From an uncultured Eubacteriales bacterium (GTDB lineage Bacteria; Bacillota; Clostridia; Oscillospirales; Oscillospiraceae), in NCBI GenBank assembly GCA_900321275.1, contig ONVI01000016.1:1-64000 (forward strand): a stretch of DNA of 64,000 nt, in the 5' to 3' direction. Below the pieces are notes generated by a model, which had not been told where the DNA came from, searched no databases, and saw only the letters and a list, made by a program, of their open reading frames with translations. Position 1 is the first letter of the stretch; each line of letters opens with the position of its first letter. A program made the translations under genes and the position numbers. Shown one piece after another: positions 22,879-32,274 of this stretch.

Positions 22879-23745
22879 TCAGTTTGTCCTTCCCACGCAG
22901 ACGGCCTTTTCGCAGAAGCCGTATTCCTTGCGCAGTTCACGGATCGCCTTGTCCGGCGCAGCGCCGGGGCGGAAGACGCCGAAGACCGCGGAGCCCGTGC
23001 CGGTCATCATCGCGCCCAGCGCCCCGTGATCCAGCAGGCGGCCTTTGATCTCCCGCACGGTGCGGAGCCGACGGTCATCCACATCCTCAAAGACGTTGTA
23101 TATCCGGCGGCAGATCTGCTCCAGATCCCCGGCGTGCAGGGCCTCCACGATCCCGGCGGTGTCGGGGTGGCAGCGGGCGCTGCATTGATCCAGCTTTCGG
23201 AACAACTCCGGCGTGGAGACGGAGAAATCCGGCTTGCAGATGATGAATTCGCAGTCCGGCATGTCCGGCAGGGATTCAAGCTTCTCCCCGCGCCCGGTGG
23301 CGAGGGCCGTGCCGCCGCGCACGCAGAAAGGTACGTCCGACCCGACGGAGGCCGAGAGCGTCTCCAGTTCCTCCGGCGAGAGGGCACCGTAGTGATGATT
23401 CAGGGCGCGCAGCACCGCCGCCGCGTCTGAGGAGCCGCCGCCCATCCCTGCGCCCACGGGAACGCGCTTAAAAAGCGTGATGAGCATGCCCTGCCCCTCC
23501 TGCCCGGCGGCCTTGAGATAGGCAAGGGCTGCGCGCACGGCAAGGTTGCGCTCGTCCCCCGGGACAAAGCGGAGATTGCTTTTGGCCTGGACGCGGCCGG
23601 AGTCGTCGAAGCGTATCTCTATATCATCGCAGAGGGAGACGGTCTGCATGACCATCAACATATCGTGGTAGCCGTCGGCGCGGCGCTCCGCCACGTCAAG
23701 AGAGATATTGAGCTTGGCGTATGCCTTTTCCTGTAGAATATCCAA
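22879..23745 (-). CDS. ispE: 4-diphosphocytidyl-2-C-methyl-D-erythritol kinase
   Basis: A 288-residue GHMP kinase of the MEP isoprenoid pathway. It has EKAYAKLNISLDVAERRADGYHDMLMVMQTVSL (substrate site, Lys and Asn-Asp pattern), the ATP loop VPVGAGMGGGSSDAAAVLRAL (about residues 93-113), SDVPFCVRGGTALATGRGE, and the C-terminal MMTGTGSAVFGVF. TTG 23745 is chosen because GGAGGAATAA precedes it by about 8 bases and the domain begins there; the open frame reaches back to 23892 but that part is not IspE-like. Confidence 0.95.
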   Translation of the reverse strand: MDILQEKAYAKLNISLDVAERRADGYHDMLMVMQTVSLCDDIEIRFDDSGRVQAKSNLRFVPGDERNLAVRAALAYLKAAGQEGQGMLITLFKRVPVGAGMGGGSSDAAAVLRALNHHYGALSPEELETLSASVGSDVPFCVRGGTALATGRGEKLESLPDMPDCEFIICKPDFSVSTPELFRKLDQCSARCHPDTAGIVEALHAGDLEQICRRIYNVFEDVDDRRLRTVREIKGRLLDHGALGAMMTGTGSAVFGVFRPGAAPDKAIRELRKEYGFCEKAVCVGRTN

Positions 23746-23795
23746 TCCGTTATTCCTCCGATTGCTGAAATGCCTCCCGCTGTGAGAGAGCCCGA

Positions 23796-25478
23796 TTACC
23801 CCTGCAGATACACCCGCAGCTCGTACGGTCTCGCGGTGAAGCCGTTGCCGATGTTGAAGCAGGTCTCGTAATTGTTCAGCACAAGGCGCCACTTATCGAG
23901 ATCGATGTCATCCGGGGCGTTGAAGCGCTGGAGCTCGTCCGAAAAGCTGCAGATCACCAGCAGACGCTGTTCAAAATCCCGGCGCTCGTAAACGTAGAAA
24001 TGCTTGTCACGGGGGTAGTACTCCCGATAATCGCCGCGGCGCACCACCGGGGTGGCCTTGCGGAAGGCGATGAGCTTCCGATAGAAGTGGAGCAGGGAGT
24101 TGGAATCACGCTCCTCAAGGCGGACGTTGACCTCATAGTAGTTGCCGTTGACGAAGAACCAGGGCCTGCCGGTGGTAAAGCCAGCGTTGGGCCCGTCGTC
24201 CCACTGCATGGGGGTGCGGGCGTTTTCGCGCGTACCCTGCTGGATGATGGACAGCACCTTTTTCTGCGGCAGGAACTTCGAGAGGATGCGGGCGGAGTTG
24301 TAGGTCATGACGTCCTTGTACATGTCCAGCTCCGGCAGGGGCATGTTGGTCATGCCGATCTCCTGCCCCTGGTAGATAAAGGGCGTGCCCTTCTGCAGCA
24401 TGTACATGGCGGCCAGCATCTTCCCGCTCTCGGTGCGGTATTTCTCGCTGCCGTAGCGGCTGATGATGCGGGGATGGTCGTGATTTTCAATATACAGGGC
24501 GTTCCAGCCCCGGCCCGCCAGCTTGTACTGCCACTCGCTGAAGGCCTTTTTCATTTTGACCAGATTGAAGGGGCGGCGTATCGTGTCGAAGATGAAGCAG
24601 TCCGCCTCCATGTGGGAGAAGGCGATCATCTCATCAAGCACCTGATCCGGCCCCTCGGTCACGTAGCGCAGGGCGGTGTCGGGGTCGGTCATGGGACTTT
24701 CGCCCACAATGAAGCAGTCGTACTGACTGAGCACATCGCGCTTGAATTCCCGCAGATACTCGCGGGCTTCGGGCCGGTTGGAGTAGTGCCGCAGACCGTT
24801 TCCCACCGGAAGCTTCGGATAGACGCTGGGCAGGCCGGGGGTTTTGGAGATGAAGGTGATGACATCCTCGCGGAAGCCGTCCACCCCCATGTCCAGCCAG
24901 AAGCGCAGAATACGCTTGACCTCATCCCGCACTTTGGGATTGTCCATGTTCAGATCCGGCTGCTTCTTGGCGAACAGATGCAGATAGTACTCATCGAGAT
25001 GGCTGTCATACTCCCAGGCTTCGCCCTCAAAGATACTGGTCCAGTTGTTGGGCGGCAGCGCCCTGCCCCCCGGGCCGCGCTTGCCGGAGCGCCAGTAATA
25101 GTAATTGTGATAAGGATTGTCGCGACTCTTGCGGCTTTCGATGAACCAGGGATGCTCGTCCGAGGTGTGGTTGATCACAAGGTCCATGAACACACGCAGC
25201 CCGCGGTCGTGCGCCTCCTTGAGAACGCGCTTGAAAACAGTGAGGTCGCCGAAGTCCGGGTGGATGTCCATGTAATCGGAGATGTCGTAGCCCCAGTCGG
25301 CGTTGGGGGAGGGGTAGAGCGGCGAGAACCAGATCGCGTCCACGCCGAGGCTCTTGATATAATCCAGGCGGTACAGCACGCCGTAGAGGTCGCCGATCCC
25401 GTCGCCGTTGCCGTCGCAGAAGCTCCGGGGCCAGATGTGGTAGACGACCATATCCTTGTACCAGGGAGTAAAAGCCAT
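23796..25478 (-). CDS. alpha-glucosidase / oligo-1,6-glucosidase (GH13)
   Basis: A 560-residue cytosolic glycoside hydrolase acting on short alpha-glucosides. Barrel landmarks: WYKDMVVYHIWPRSFCDGNGDGIGDLYGV (the calcium-type DxNxDGxGD site), GVDAIWFSPLYPSPNADWGYDISDY, VFMDLVINHTSDEH, the nucleophile region GVDGFREDVI (Asp about residue 202), the acid/base in FIVGESPM and the third acid in IENHDHPRIISRY. FREDV rather than the usual FRxDV with Met/Ile is a mild variation. Together with malQ (29161) it fits maltodextrin or isomalto-oligosaccharide use. There is no signal peptide. Confidence 0.93.
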   Translation of the reverse strand: MAFTPWYKDMVVYHIWPRSFCDGNGDGIGDLYGVLYRLDYIKSLGVDAIWFSPLYPSPNADWGYDISDYMDIHPDFGDLTVFKRVLKEAHDRGLRVFMDLVINHTSDEHPWFIESRKSRDNPYHNYYYWRSGKRGPGGRALPPNNWTSIFEGEAWEYDSHLDEYYLHLFAKKQPDLNMDNPKVRDEVKRILRFWLDMGVDGFREDVITFISKTPGLPSVYPKLPVGNGLRHYSNRPEAREYLREFKRDVLSQYDCFIVGESPMTDPDTALRYVTEGPDQVLDEMIAFSHMEADCFIFDTIRRPFNLVKMKKAFSEWQYKLAGRGWNALYIENHDHPRIISRYGSEKYRTESGKMLAAMYMLQKGTPFIYQGQEIGMTNMPLPELDMYKDVMTYNSARILSKFLPQKKVLSIIQQGTRENARTPMQWDDGPNAGFTTGRPWFFVNGNYYEVNVRLEERDSNSLLHFYRKLIAFRKATPVVRRGDYREYYPRDKHFYVYERRDFEQRLLVICSFSDELQRFNAPDDIDLDKWRLVLNNYETCFNIGNGFTARPYELRVYLQG

Positions 25479-25591
25479 TACGTACCCTCCTTACTCTCCG
25501 AGCGCGTCATTCTGAAGCGTGAAGCGGGGAAGAATCAAGGAGATCCTTCACTGACGCGAAGCCATGACACGGGGATTGAAGCGTTTCCTAT

Positions 25592-25620
25592 ATATTAACA
25601 CAGTCGGGAGCAAATGCCAA
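25592..25620 (-). promoter_or_regulatory. promoter of the alpha-glucosidase gene
   Basis: -35 TTGGCA (25620-25615) and -10 TAATAT (25597-25592) with a 17-base spacer on the minus strand. The leader of about 110 bases contains a degraded GTCATTCTGA repeat (25505-25555). Confidence 0.5.
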
Positions 25621-25695
25621 CAAAAGGCGGGAACTTTTTTTCGACTCCCGCGTCCTATCCCATGTAAGGAACATTTTCCCATGAGCGCAAATCTG

Positions 25696-25724
25696 TTGAC
25701 AAAAGGCGGTTTTTGTGCCATCAT
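25696..25724 (+). promoter_or_regulatory. promoter of the Ig-repeat protein gene
   Basis: A perfect -35 TTGACA (25696-25701), 17-base spacer, and a weak -10 CATCAT (25719-25724). Confidence 0.5.
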
Positions 25725-25823
25725 TTTCAGTGGAATGAAGGTACAAAACGCCGGCGTCCGCACTGCGCGGCACGGTATTTCTTTGAGAGCCCGGCTTCGT
25801 GCCGGCTTCGGAAAGGATAAGCT

Positions 25824-28800
25824 ATGAAAAAGAAGAAACTGCTTGCGGCGGCGCTTGCGCTGCTGCTGACGCTGTCGCTGGCGCCCCTCGCGCTGGCGGC
25901 GGAGCTGCCCTTCCCGGCGGATTGGTTTTCGGGCATCGGGGGCTTTTCCCTGCGGAATCTGATCGACGGGAACAGCGACAGCATCGAGATCGGAAACAGT
26001 ACGTTCCCGCTGGAAAACGTCCTTTTTGTCGAATGCGTCGTGGATGAGAAAACGGAGCTCTGCGTCTGCGAGACCGTGGAAAACGCCATGGTGGTCGACG
26101 AGAACACCCTGCCTGACGGCTGCAAGGTCGAGATCCGCAAGGAAAAAGTCAGGATACCCGACGCGAAGGACGGTCTCGAGGTCGCCGAGGAAATCCGCCT
26201 GGAAAAGGCCGGGCGGAAGCCGGAGCCGAAGAAGAATGAAATCGACCCCGCAGACAGGGATCGCGAGACGTATTACCTCTATCTGGTGGGCAAGCCCGAA
26301 AAAGTGGGCGAGTTTGTCTTTGCCCTCTGGGACGGACAGATCCGGCTTGTCAACGTGACCGTGCTGGCGGAAAAGCCCGCAGAGGAAGCTGAACAGACAT
26401 GGGTCGAAGAGCAGGCGGAACCCGCGCAGGAGTGGGTCGATCCCTTCACGCCCGGGGAACAGTCCGGAGACCAGGGTCAGTATACGCAGGAGTGGGCGGA
26501 CACCTCAAAGCCCGCAGGACAGCCCGCGATCCCGGAACCGGTTATTCTTCCGCTGCCCACGCCCTCGGTGACCGTTTCGGGCAACAGCAATGCCGTGCAG
26601 GGTGAAAATGCCGTGCTCACGGCGCAGGTGGAAAACGGCTATAACGTCCGCCTGCAGTGGTATGACGGCGACCAGCCGATCGACGGGGCGACCGACAGCC
26701 AGTTCCGTCCCGACACCTCTGTCGCCGGAATGAAATACTACACCTGCCTTGCTGTCAACAGCGATGAATATAACCAGACGACCTATGCCTTCTCTGAGCC
26801 GTTTGCCTTTACGGTGGAAGCGGCGGCGCCCGCGCTGCCTACGCCCTCGGTCACGGTATCCGGCGATGCGAAGGTTACGCAGGGCGCGGACGCCGTGCTC
26901 ACGGCACAGGTGCAGAACGGCTACAATGTCAGCTATCAGTGGTATGAGGGAGATCAGCCCATAGGCGGCGAGACTTCCGGCCAATTCAAGCCCGACACCA
27001 CGCAGGCGGGGTCAAAGATTTACTACTGCCTTGCAGTCAATAACGGCGATACCGGCGAGGTCACCTACGCCTTCTCCGAGCCGTTCAGCTTCACCGTGGA
27101 AGCGGCACCCGCGCTGCCCACGCCCAAGGTGAGCATCACGGGCAAAACCACGGTCGAGCAGGGCGAGAACGCCGTGCTTGAGGTTCAGGTGAGCGAGGTC
27201 TTCAACGCCAGCTATCAGTGGTATGAGAACGCCGCACCCATCAGCGGCGCGACGGGCAGCCAGTACCGGCTCGACACCTCCGAGACCGGATCCCAGACCT
27301 ATGTCTGCGAGGTCACCAGCAGCGCAAACGGCCAGACAGCCACCGCGTATTCCGAGCCCGTGACCGTCACGGTGGAGGCGAAGCCTACGCTGCCGACGCC
27401 CACGGTGACCGTCAGCGGCAATACGAAGGCCTATGTGGGAGACAATGCCGTACTCTATGCCCAGGTGACCGACGATTACAACGCCGGCTACCAGTGGTAC
27501 AACGGACGCGACGCCATCAGCGGCGCGACAGGCAGACAGTATAAACCCGACACATCCCGCCCCGGTACGTGGACATACAGCTGCGTCGTCACCAACAGCG
27601 GCTACGGCACGACCACCAGCAATTTCGCCTCCATGAGCTTCACAGTCGAAGCGCCCCCGCTCGATAAGCCCACAGTGACGATTACGGGCAACAACAGGGT
27701 TTCCGTGGGCGACAACGCCGTGCTGGAGGCCAGGGTGCGCGGCGGCGGTTCCAACGTCAGCTATCAATGGTACATCGGCCTCGGCAGCTACTGGGCGCCC
27801 ATCGACGACGGAAGCGGCAAATCGGCCCAGTACAGGCCGGATACCTCCAAGGCCGGAGACTACGCCTATTACTGCGAAATCACCAGCAGCGACAATTACG
27901 GGCAGTCCGTCAAGGTCAAATCCGATCCCTTGAGCTACACGGTGGTGGAAAGGACACGGCAGATCAAATCCGTCAAGGTCTACTCGCAGCCGAAGAAGGT
28001 GCGCTACAACGACGGCGAGACGCTGGATACCACCGGCCTGCAGCTCAGGGTGGATTACAGCGACGGCGGCGCGGACATTGTCACCAGCGGCTTCCTGGCA
28101 ACGCCGCAGACCGTCAGCTATGCCTACAGCAACAACGGCGTGGTAACCGTCACCGTCAACTACAAGGGTTACAGCGATTACTACCGCGTCAATGTGCTCA
28201 GCCAGCAGCAGTCGATTGTATCTGGACACCACGGGCCTCAAGATCCGTGTTTACTCCGCGCAGAACAGAAACGATTACATCGACATCGGCGAGGGCTTTA
28301 CATGCAGCCCGACGCGCCTCAACAGCCTCGGTACCCAGACCATCTCCGTGAGCTTTGCGGGCAAGCAGTGCTTCTTCACTGTCGCGGTCAATGAAGCCAA
28401 ACGCGTGTACGGCATGACGATCCAGAGCCTGCCGGCCAACCGCAGCTATACCGTCGGCGACACCATCAATCCTGCAGGCCTCGTGCTCCAGGTGCAGACC
28501 AACAGCGGCACCCAGACGATCACCAACGGCTATACGATCACCCCGCGCGTGGCGACCACGGCGGGTACCCAGACCTAAACAGCGCCCAGGCCCCGCGCGC
28601 GACGGCCGCGCCTGCGCAGACCCAGCCGCCTTACGGGACGGTCACACCGACGCCCGCTCCCTTCGGAACGCCGAGCGCCTCGTCGATTCCCTTCCCGTCG
28701 CCGTCGACTTCCCCGCTGCCCTTCGGCACGGTCACGCCGACACCCTCCGCGTCGCCGAGTGCCGCGCCTTCGGTGAGACCGGCAAGCCCGTCCGCCCGTA

Positions 28801-28979
28801 CGAACACCGGCGTGAGCACGCTGGTCAAGGTGCTCTTCGGTGTGGCGGTGCTGGCCCTGGGCGGCCTGATCGGCTACGTGCTGTACCTGCGCAAGACGGG
28901 CTACGAGGATGACTATGATACCGGCGAACCCAGTCTCAGCGAAAAGCTCCACAATCTCTTCAAGAAGAAGGACAGATAA
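25824..28979 (+). pseudogene. secreted, membrane-anchored Ig-like repeat surface protein, reading frame broken twice
   Basis: The intact frame 25824-28394 starts with a signal peptide (MKKKKLLAAALALLLTLSLAPLALA). Then come a unique domain (residues 26-210), a Glu/Trp-rich linker, and five Ig-like repeats of about 90 residues (from about residue 243), each opening LPTPxVTVSGN, with QWYxGxxPIxGATxxQ and YxCxxxNS motifs. From about residue 711 come bacterial Ig group-3-type repeats (YNDGETLDTTGLQLRV). At about 28212 the homologous sequence moves to another frame (LDTTGLKIRVYSAQN...), and at about 28576 it moves back, giving a Pro/Thr/Ser-rich stalk, a membrane helix (VLFGVAVLALGGLIGYVLYL) and a KKKDR tail ending at 28979. 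Comparison of repeats suggests about 50-60 bases are missing at each break. It was probably a wall-spanning adhesin. Confidence 0.8.
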
Positions 28980-29003
28980 TAATAAACAGCGAAAAACAAG
29001 ACG

Positions 29004-29099
29004 TGTCATGGCTTGCGTCAGCGAAGGATCCCCGGTGCTGCGTGTCCCACAGGGGATTCTTCGCTCCGCTCAGAATGGCACGAAAATCTCAGAATGACA
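29004..29099. repeat. dispersed inverted repeat (GTCATGGC..GAAGGATC / GATTCTTCGC..GAATGGCAC)
   Basis: Same family as 10616-10690, sharing the centre 'GGTGCTGCGTGTCCCACAGG' in variant form, plus an extra right end (CTCAGAATGACAC). Confidence 0.6.
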
Positions 29100-29106
29100 C
29101 AAAAAA

Positions 29107-29149
29107 CACAGCCCCCCGGCGGGTACAGCGGTACTCGTCGGGGGGCTGT
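29107..29149 (-). terminator. terminator of malQ
   Basis: ACAGCCCCCCGACG pairs with CGCCGGGGGGCTGT on the minus strand, followed by GTTTTTTTGTG. It begins 12 bases after the malQ stop. Confidence 0.75.
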
Positions 29150-29160
29150 ATGTATGGGGA

Positions 29161-30639
29161 TTACACCCTGCGGTAGGTGCGGGTATAGAGGTAGAGCTTC
29201 TTTGCCAGATCCTTGTCGGCCTTGCCGGGCAGCATACGCCAGCGCCAGTTGCCGGTGGGGGTGCCGGGGGTGTTCATGCGGGCCTTCTCGTCCAGCTCCA
29301 GCAGATCCTGCATCTGCACGACGAAGAGTTCGGCGCAGGTTGCCATGCCGGTGCGGATCATGCCCCAGCACCAGCCCTCGTCCTCGGTGATGTGCATGTA
29401 GCGGGCGGCGAAGTCGCGGTCGCGTTTGCCGATATCCTTGAGCCAGCCCATGACCGTGTTGTTGTCGTGGGTGCCGAGATAACAGGTGGCGTTGTAGGGA
29501 ATGCAGTGGGGCAGATAGTCGGAATCCCCGTGGGCGTCAAAGGCAAATTCCAGAATCTTCATGCCGGGCATGCCGGAATCCCAGACCAGCTTGCGCACGT
29601 CCTCGGTGACATAGCCGAGATCCTCCGCAATGAAGTCCAGATCGTGGAACCAGGAGGTCAGCACGCCGACGAGCTTCATGCCGGGGCCGGGCATCCAGAC
29701 ACCGTTCCTGGCGGTCAGCTCGCCATAGGGGACGGACCAGTAGCTGGCAAAGCCGCGGAAGTGGTCGGTGCGGATCACGTCGTAGAGCTTCTCCGCGCCC
29801 TCAATGCGGCGAATCCACCAGCCGTAGCCATCCCGCTCCATCGCGTCCCAGTCATACAGCGGGTTGCCCCAGAGCTGCCCGTCGGCGGTGAAGGGATCGG
29901 GCGGGACACCCGCCACGGCCTTGGGGACGTTCTTCTCGTCAAGCTGGAAGAAGTGCGCCTCACTCCAGACGTCGGCGGAGTCCAGCGCCACATAGATGGG
30001 AATGTCGCCGATGAACAGCACGCCTTTCTTATGGGCATACTCGCGCAGCGCGCTCCACTGGCGGAAGAAGAGGTACTGCACAAAGATGTGGTATTCGATC
30101 TCATCGTGCAGCAAAATCGTCCAGCGGCGGACGGCGTCGGGCCGGTGCATGCGGATATCCTCTTCCGGCCAGTCCATCCAGGGCAGCATGTTGAAATGGG
30201 CTTTGAGTGCCATGTAAAGGCCGTAGGTGTCCACCCATTTGTTTTCCTTCCGGAAAGTCTCAACCTCGGCGGCGAGGGGTTCGCGGCCCCGCTCAAACGC
30301 GCGGCGCAGAACGACCGGGCGCTGCAGACGGAGCGCTTCATAGTCCACCTGCTCGGGATTGCGTCCCCAGTTGAGGCCGATCAGATCCTTCGGGCGCAGA
30401 AGCTTGTCCTTCACCAGCCGGTCAAGGTCAATGAAGTAGGGGTTACCCGCGAAGGTGGAGAAGGAGGAATAGGGGCTGTCGCCCGCGCCGGTGGGGACAA
30501 GGGGGAGAAGCTGCCAGTAGCGCTGGCCCGCCGCCTTCAGGAAATCGACAAAATCATAGGCGGCCTTGCCCATGGTACCGATCCCGTGTGGGGAGGGCAG
30601 AGAGCTCAGAGGCATCAGGACGCCGCTGCTGCGGTTCAT
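29161..30639 (-). CDS. malQ: 4-alpha-glucanotransferase (GH77)
   Basis: A 492-residue disproportionating enzyme that transfers maltosyl units between alpha-1,4-glucans. Landmarks are RSSGVLMPLSSLPSPHGIGTMG, YWQLLPLVPTGAGDSPYSSFSTFAGNPYFIDLD, FIGDIPIYVALDSADVW, GVPPDPFTADGQLWGNPLYDWD, the nucleophile in VIRTDHFRGFASYW, the acid/base in DFIAEDLGYVTEDV and LGTHDNNTVMGW. The length is standard. Its neighbour at 23796 hydrolyses short alpha-glucosides, so both may serve maltodextrin catabolism, although they are not in one operon. Confidence 0.96.
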   Translation of the reverse strand: MNRSSGVLMPLSSLPSPHGIGTMGKAAYDFVDFLKAAGQRYWQLLPLVPTGAGDSPYSSFSTFAGNPYFIDLDRLVKDKLLRPKDLIGLNWGRNPEQVDYEALRLQRPVVLRRAFERGREPLAAEVETFRKENKWVDTYGLYMALKAHFNMLPWMDWPEEDIRMHRPDAVRRWTILLHDEIEYHIFVQYLFFRQWSALREYAHKKGVLFIGDIPIYVALDSADVWSEAHFFQLDEKNVPKAVAGVPPDPFTADGQLWGNPLYDWDAMERDGYGWWIRRIEGAEKLYDVIRTDHFRGFASYWSVPYGELTARNGVWMPGPGMKLVGVLTSWFHDLDFIAEDLGYVTEDVRKLVWDSGMPGMKILEFAFDAHGDSDYLPHCIPYNATCYLGTHDNNTVMGWLKDIGKRDRDFAARYMHITEDEGWCWGMIRTGMATCAELFVVQMQDLLELDEKARMNTPGTPTGNWRWRMLPGKADKDLAKKLYLYTRTYRRV

Positions 30640-30705
30640 ACAATCAACTCTTTCCTTAATCAGTTATGTGTAGAGAAAAGGGGGAAACCCCTTAAAACCA
30701 TAATA

Positions 30706-30734
30706 AATTTACCACATCCGTCGGCTCACGTCAA
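30706..30734 (-). promoter_or_regulatory. promoter of malQ
   Basis: -35 TTGACG (30734-30729) and -10 TAAATT (30711-30706), 17-base spacer, minus strand. The -35 lies in the first copy of the 22-bp tandem repeat, and the second copy carries an identical TTGACG. Confidence 0.5.
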
Positions 30735-30768
30735 GAAAAGACGCCGCTCACGTCAAGAAAAGACGCCG
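30725..30768. repeat. 22-bp tandem duplication between malQ and the glycosyltransferase gene
   Basis: CTCACGTCAAGAAAAGACGCCG occurs twice, head to tail, at 30725-30746 and 30747-30768, without mismatch. Confidence 0.9.
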
Positions 30769-30780
30769 CACATAAAACGA

Positions 30781-30809
30781 TTGATGTTTTGTGCCCGGGA
30801 TAGTATAAT
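30781..30809 (+). promoter_or_regulatory. promoter of the membrane glycosyltransferase gene
   Basis: -35 TTGATG (30781-30786) and a perfect -10 TATAAT (30804-30809), 17-base spacer. Confidence 0.7.
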
Positions 30810-30858
30810 AAATAACAACAAAAAATCATTTCTGATAATCATGGAAACGGAGATCACG

Positions 30859-32274
30859 ATGGAACAAGCCTCCGTCTTTTTCAAACGGATCATGCTGGGC
30901 GTCCTGCTGGCGGTGCTGGGGGTGACGCTCGCGCTCATCCTGCGGGAGGGGCTGACAAGCCGCTCTTACCTGCTGGCGCTTCTGCTGGGCGCTGTCTGGG
31001 CGGCGGGACTTTATGCCCTGCTGAGAAAATATCCGACGCCGATACCGCCGCACGCCGGACTTTGGGCGGCGCTGCTGTGCTTCGCTGTCAATCTCTTGTG
31101 GGTGCCGGTCATCCGCATCGAGCCGTTCAGCGACTATAAGGAATACTGGGACGTGGCCTGCGCCCTGGCAAACGGGGCGGAGATCCCCGACGCCTGGTAT
31201 GTCGCCATGTATCCGCACATCCTCGGCACGGCGACGATTCTGAGCGCGCTGGTGCGCGCGTTCGGGGAGTCTGTCTTCGCCGTGACGGTGATGAACGTCG
31301 TGCTTACGAGTGTGAGCTGTTATCTTATATGGCTTCTGGGCGGGAAACTGCTCTCCGAGCGGGCGGCCTTCCTCGCGGCGCTGCTTTGGGCTGTCACGCC
31401 CTGCAAGCTGATGCTCAATTCCCTCGTCTTCTCCGAGCCGATCTATACCCTGCTGATCCTGCTCTTCTTCCTGCTGTTCCTGCGGCTGGACAGGCGGATC
31501 AAAGAGAAGCCGCTGCCCGCGCTGTGCCTTGCGGCGGGGATGGGGCTTCTGCTCGAGGCAATCAATCTGGTGCGGCCCATCGCGCTGATTCTGGTGATCG
31601 CCGCGGCGCTGTGGATCCTCTTCCTGCGGGGCGGGGAGATGAAGAGCGGACGGCTCTGGGGGCTGTGGCTTGCCGCGTTTCTGTTGATGACGGCGGTGTT
31701 CCGCGTGTCCGGCGGACTGTGGGATCGGCATGTGGAAAAGGTACTCGGCCAGGAGATCGCTTCCGTGCCGTGGTATAATATCTATGTGGGCTTCAATGAG
31801 GAGACCGGCGGGCGCTATACCGACGCGGATATGGATCTGCTGACGGGTTACCTCAAGCAGGGCATGAGCGCGGACGAGGCGCAGAAGAGCATGATCCCCC
31901 ATGTCAAAGAGCGCCTTGCCTCCGGGATCGACTTTCCGAAGCTGCTGGGGACGAAGCTCTTCTCCTTCCTCGGCGCGGATCAGCTCGGCGGCTACACCTA
32001 TCGTTTCACGCGGTCGGAGCGCTTTGTCAAGATCTGCATGGGCATCTGCAACGTGTTTTATTACGGCGTCTTTCTGGCAGGATTCGCGGGGCTTGTCCGG
32101 ATGTTCCGCTCAAGGGCGCTCGGCGCGGGGCTGCTGCTGCCGCTGTACTTCCTCGGCCTGACGCTGGCCCATATGCTGGTGGAGGTCGCCGACCGCTATC
32201 ACTATTCGCTCATCCCGATTCTCGTTATCTTTGCTGCCCTCGGCTTTGTCGGGGAGGAAAGGAGACTCTCATGA
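30859..32274 (+). CDS. polytopic membrane glycosyltransferase (GT39/GT83-like, ArnT/PMT type)
   Basis: A 471-residue membrane protein with about ten hydrophobic segments. The first lumenal loop has EPFSDYKEYWDVACALANGAEIPDAWYVAMYPHILGTATIL, the acidic-loop pattern of GT-C enzymes that take sugars from polyprenyl-phosphate donors. It ends HMLVEVADRYHYSLIPILVIFAALGF, typical of the family. ATG 30859 has GGAG 7 bases upstream, while ATG 30841 has none. The next gene, a polyprenyl-phosphate sugar transferase type GT2, overlaps by 4 bases. The pair would make the lipid-linked sugar and transfer it to a wall polymer or protein. The acceptor is unknown. Confidence 0.75.
   Translation: MEQASVFFKRIMLGVLLAVLGVTLALILREGLTSRSYLLALLLGAVWAAGLYALLRKYPTPIPPHAGLWAALLCFAVNLLWVPVIRIEPFSDYKEYWDVACALANGAEIPDAWYVAMYPHILGTATILSALVRAFGESVFAVTVMNVVLTSVSCYLIWLLGGKLLSERAAFLAALLWAVTPCKLMLNSLVFSEPIYTLLILLFFLLFLRLDRRIKEKPLPALCLAAGMGLLLEAINLVRPIALILVIAAALWILFLRGGEMKSGRLWGLWLAAFLLMTAVFRVSGGLWDRHVEKVLGQEIASVPWYNIYVGFNEETGGRYTDADMDLLTGYLKQGMSADEAQKSMIPHVKERLASGIDFPKLLGTKLFSFLGADQLGGYTYRFTRSERFVKICMGICNVFYYGVFLAGFAGLVRMFRSRALGAGLLLPLYFLGLTLAHMLVEVADRYHYSLIPILVIFAALGFVGEERRLS

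Noticed and set aside
24000..25598. 532-codon open frame antisense to the alpha-glucosidase
   Set aside because: It is a shadow of a clear GH13 gene. Its composition (Val/His/Gly/Ala) is typical of reverse-complement translation.
30725..30768. Minimal CRISPR array
   Set aside because: Only two head-to-tail copies without spacers and no cas gene; it is a tandem duplication.
29392..30858. Upstream extension of the membrane glycosyltransferase frame to 960 codons
   Set aside because: This part is antisense to malQ. The true start is at 30859 with a ribosome binding site and a promoter at 30781.
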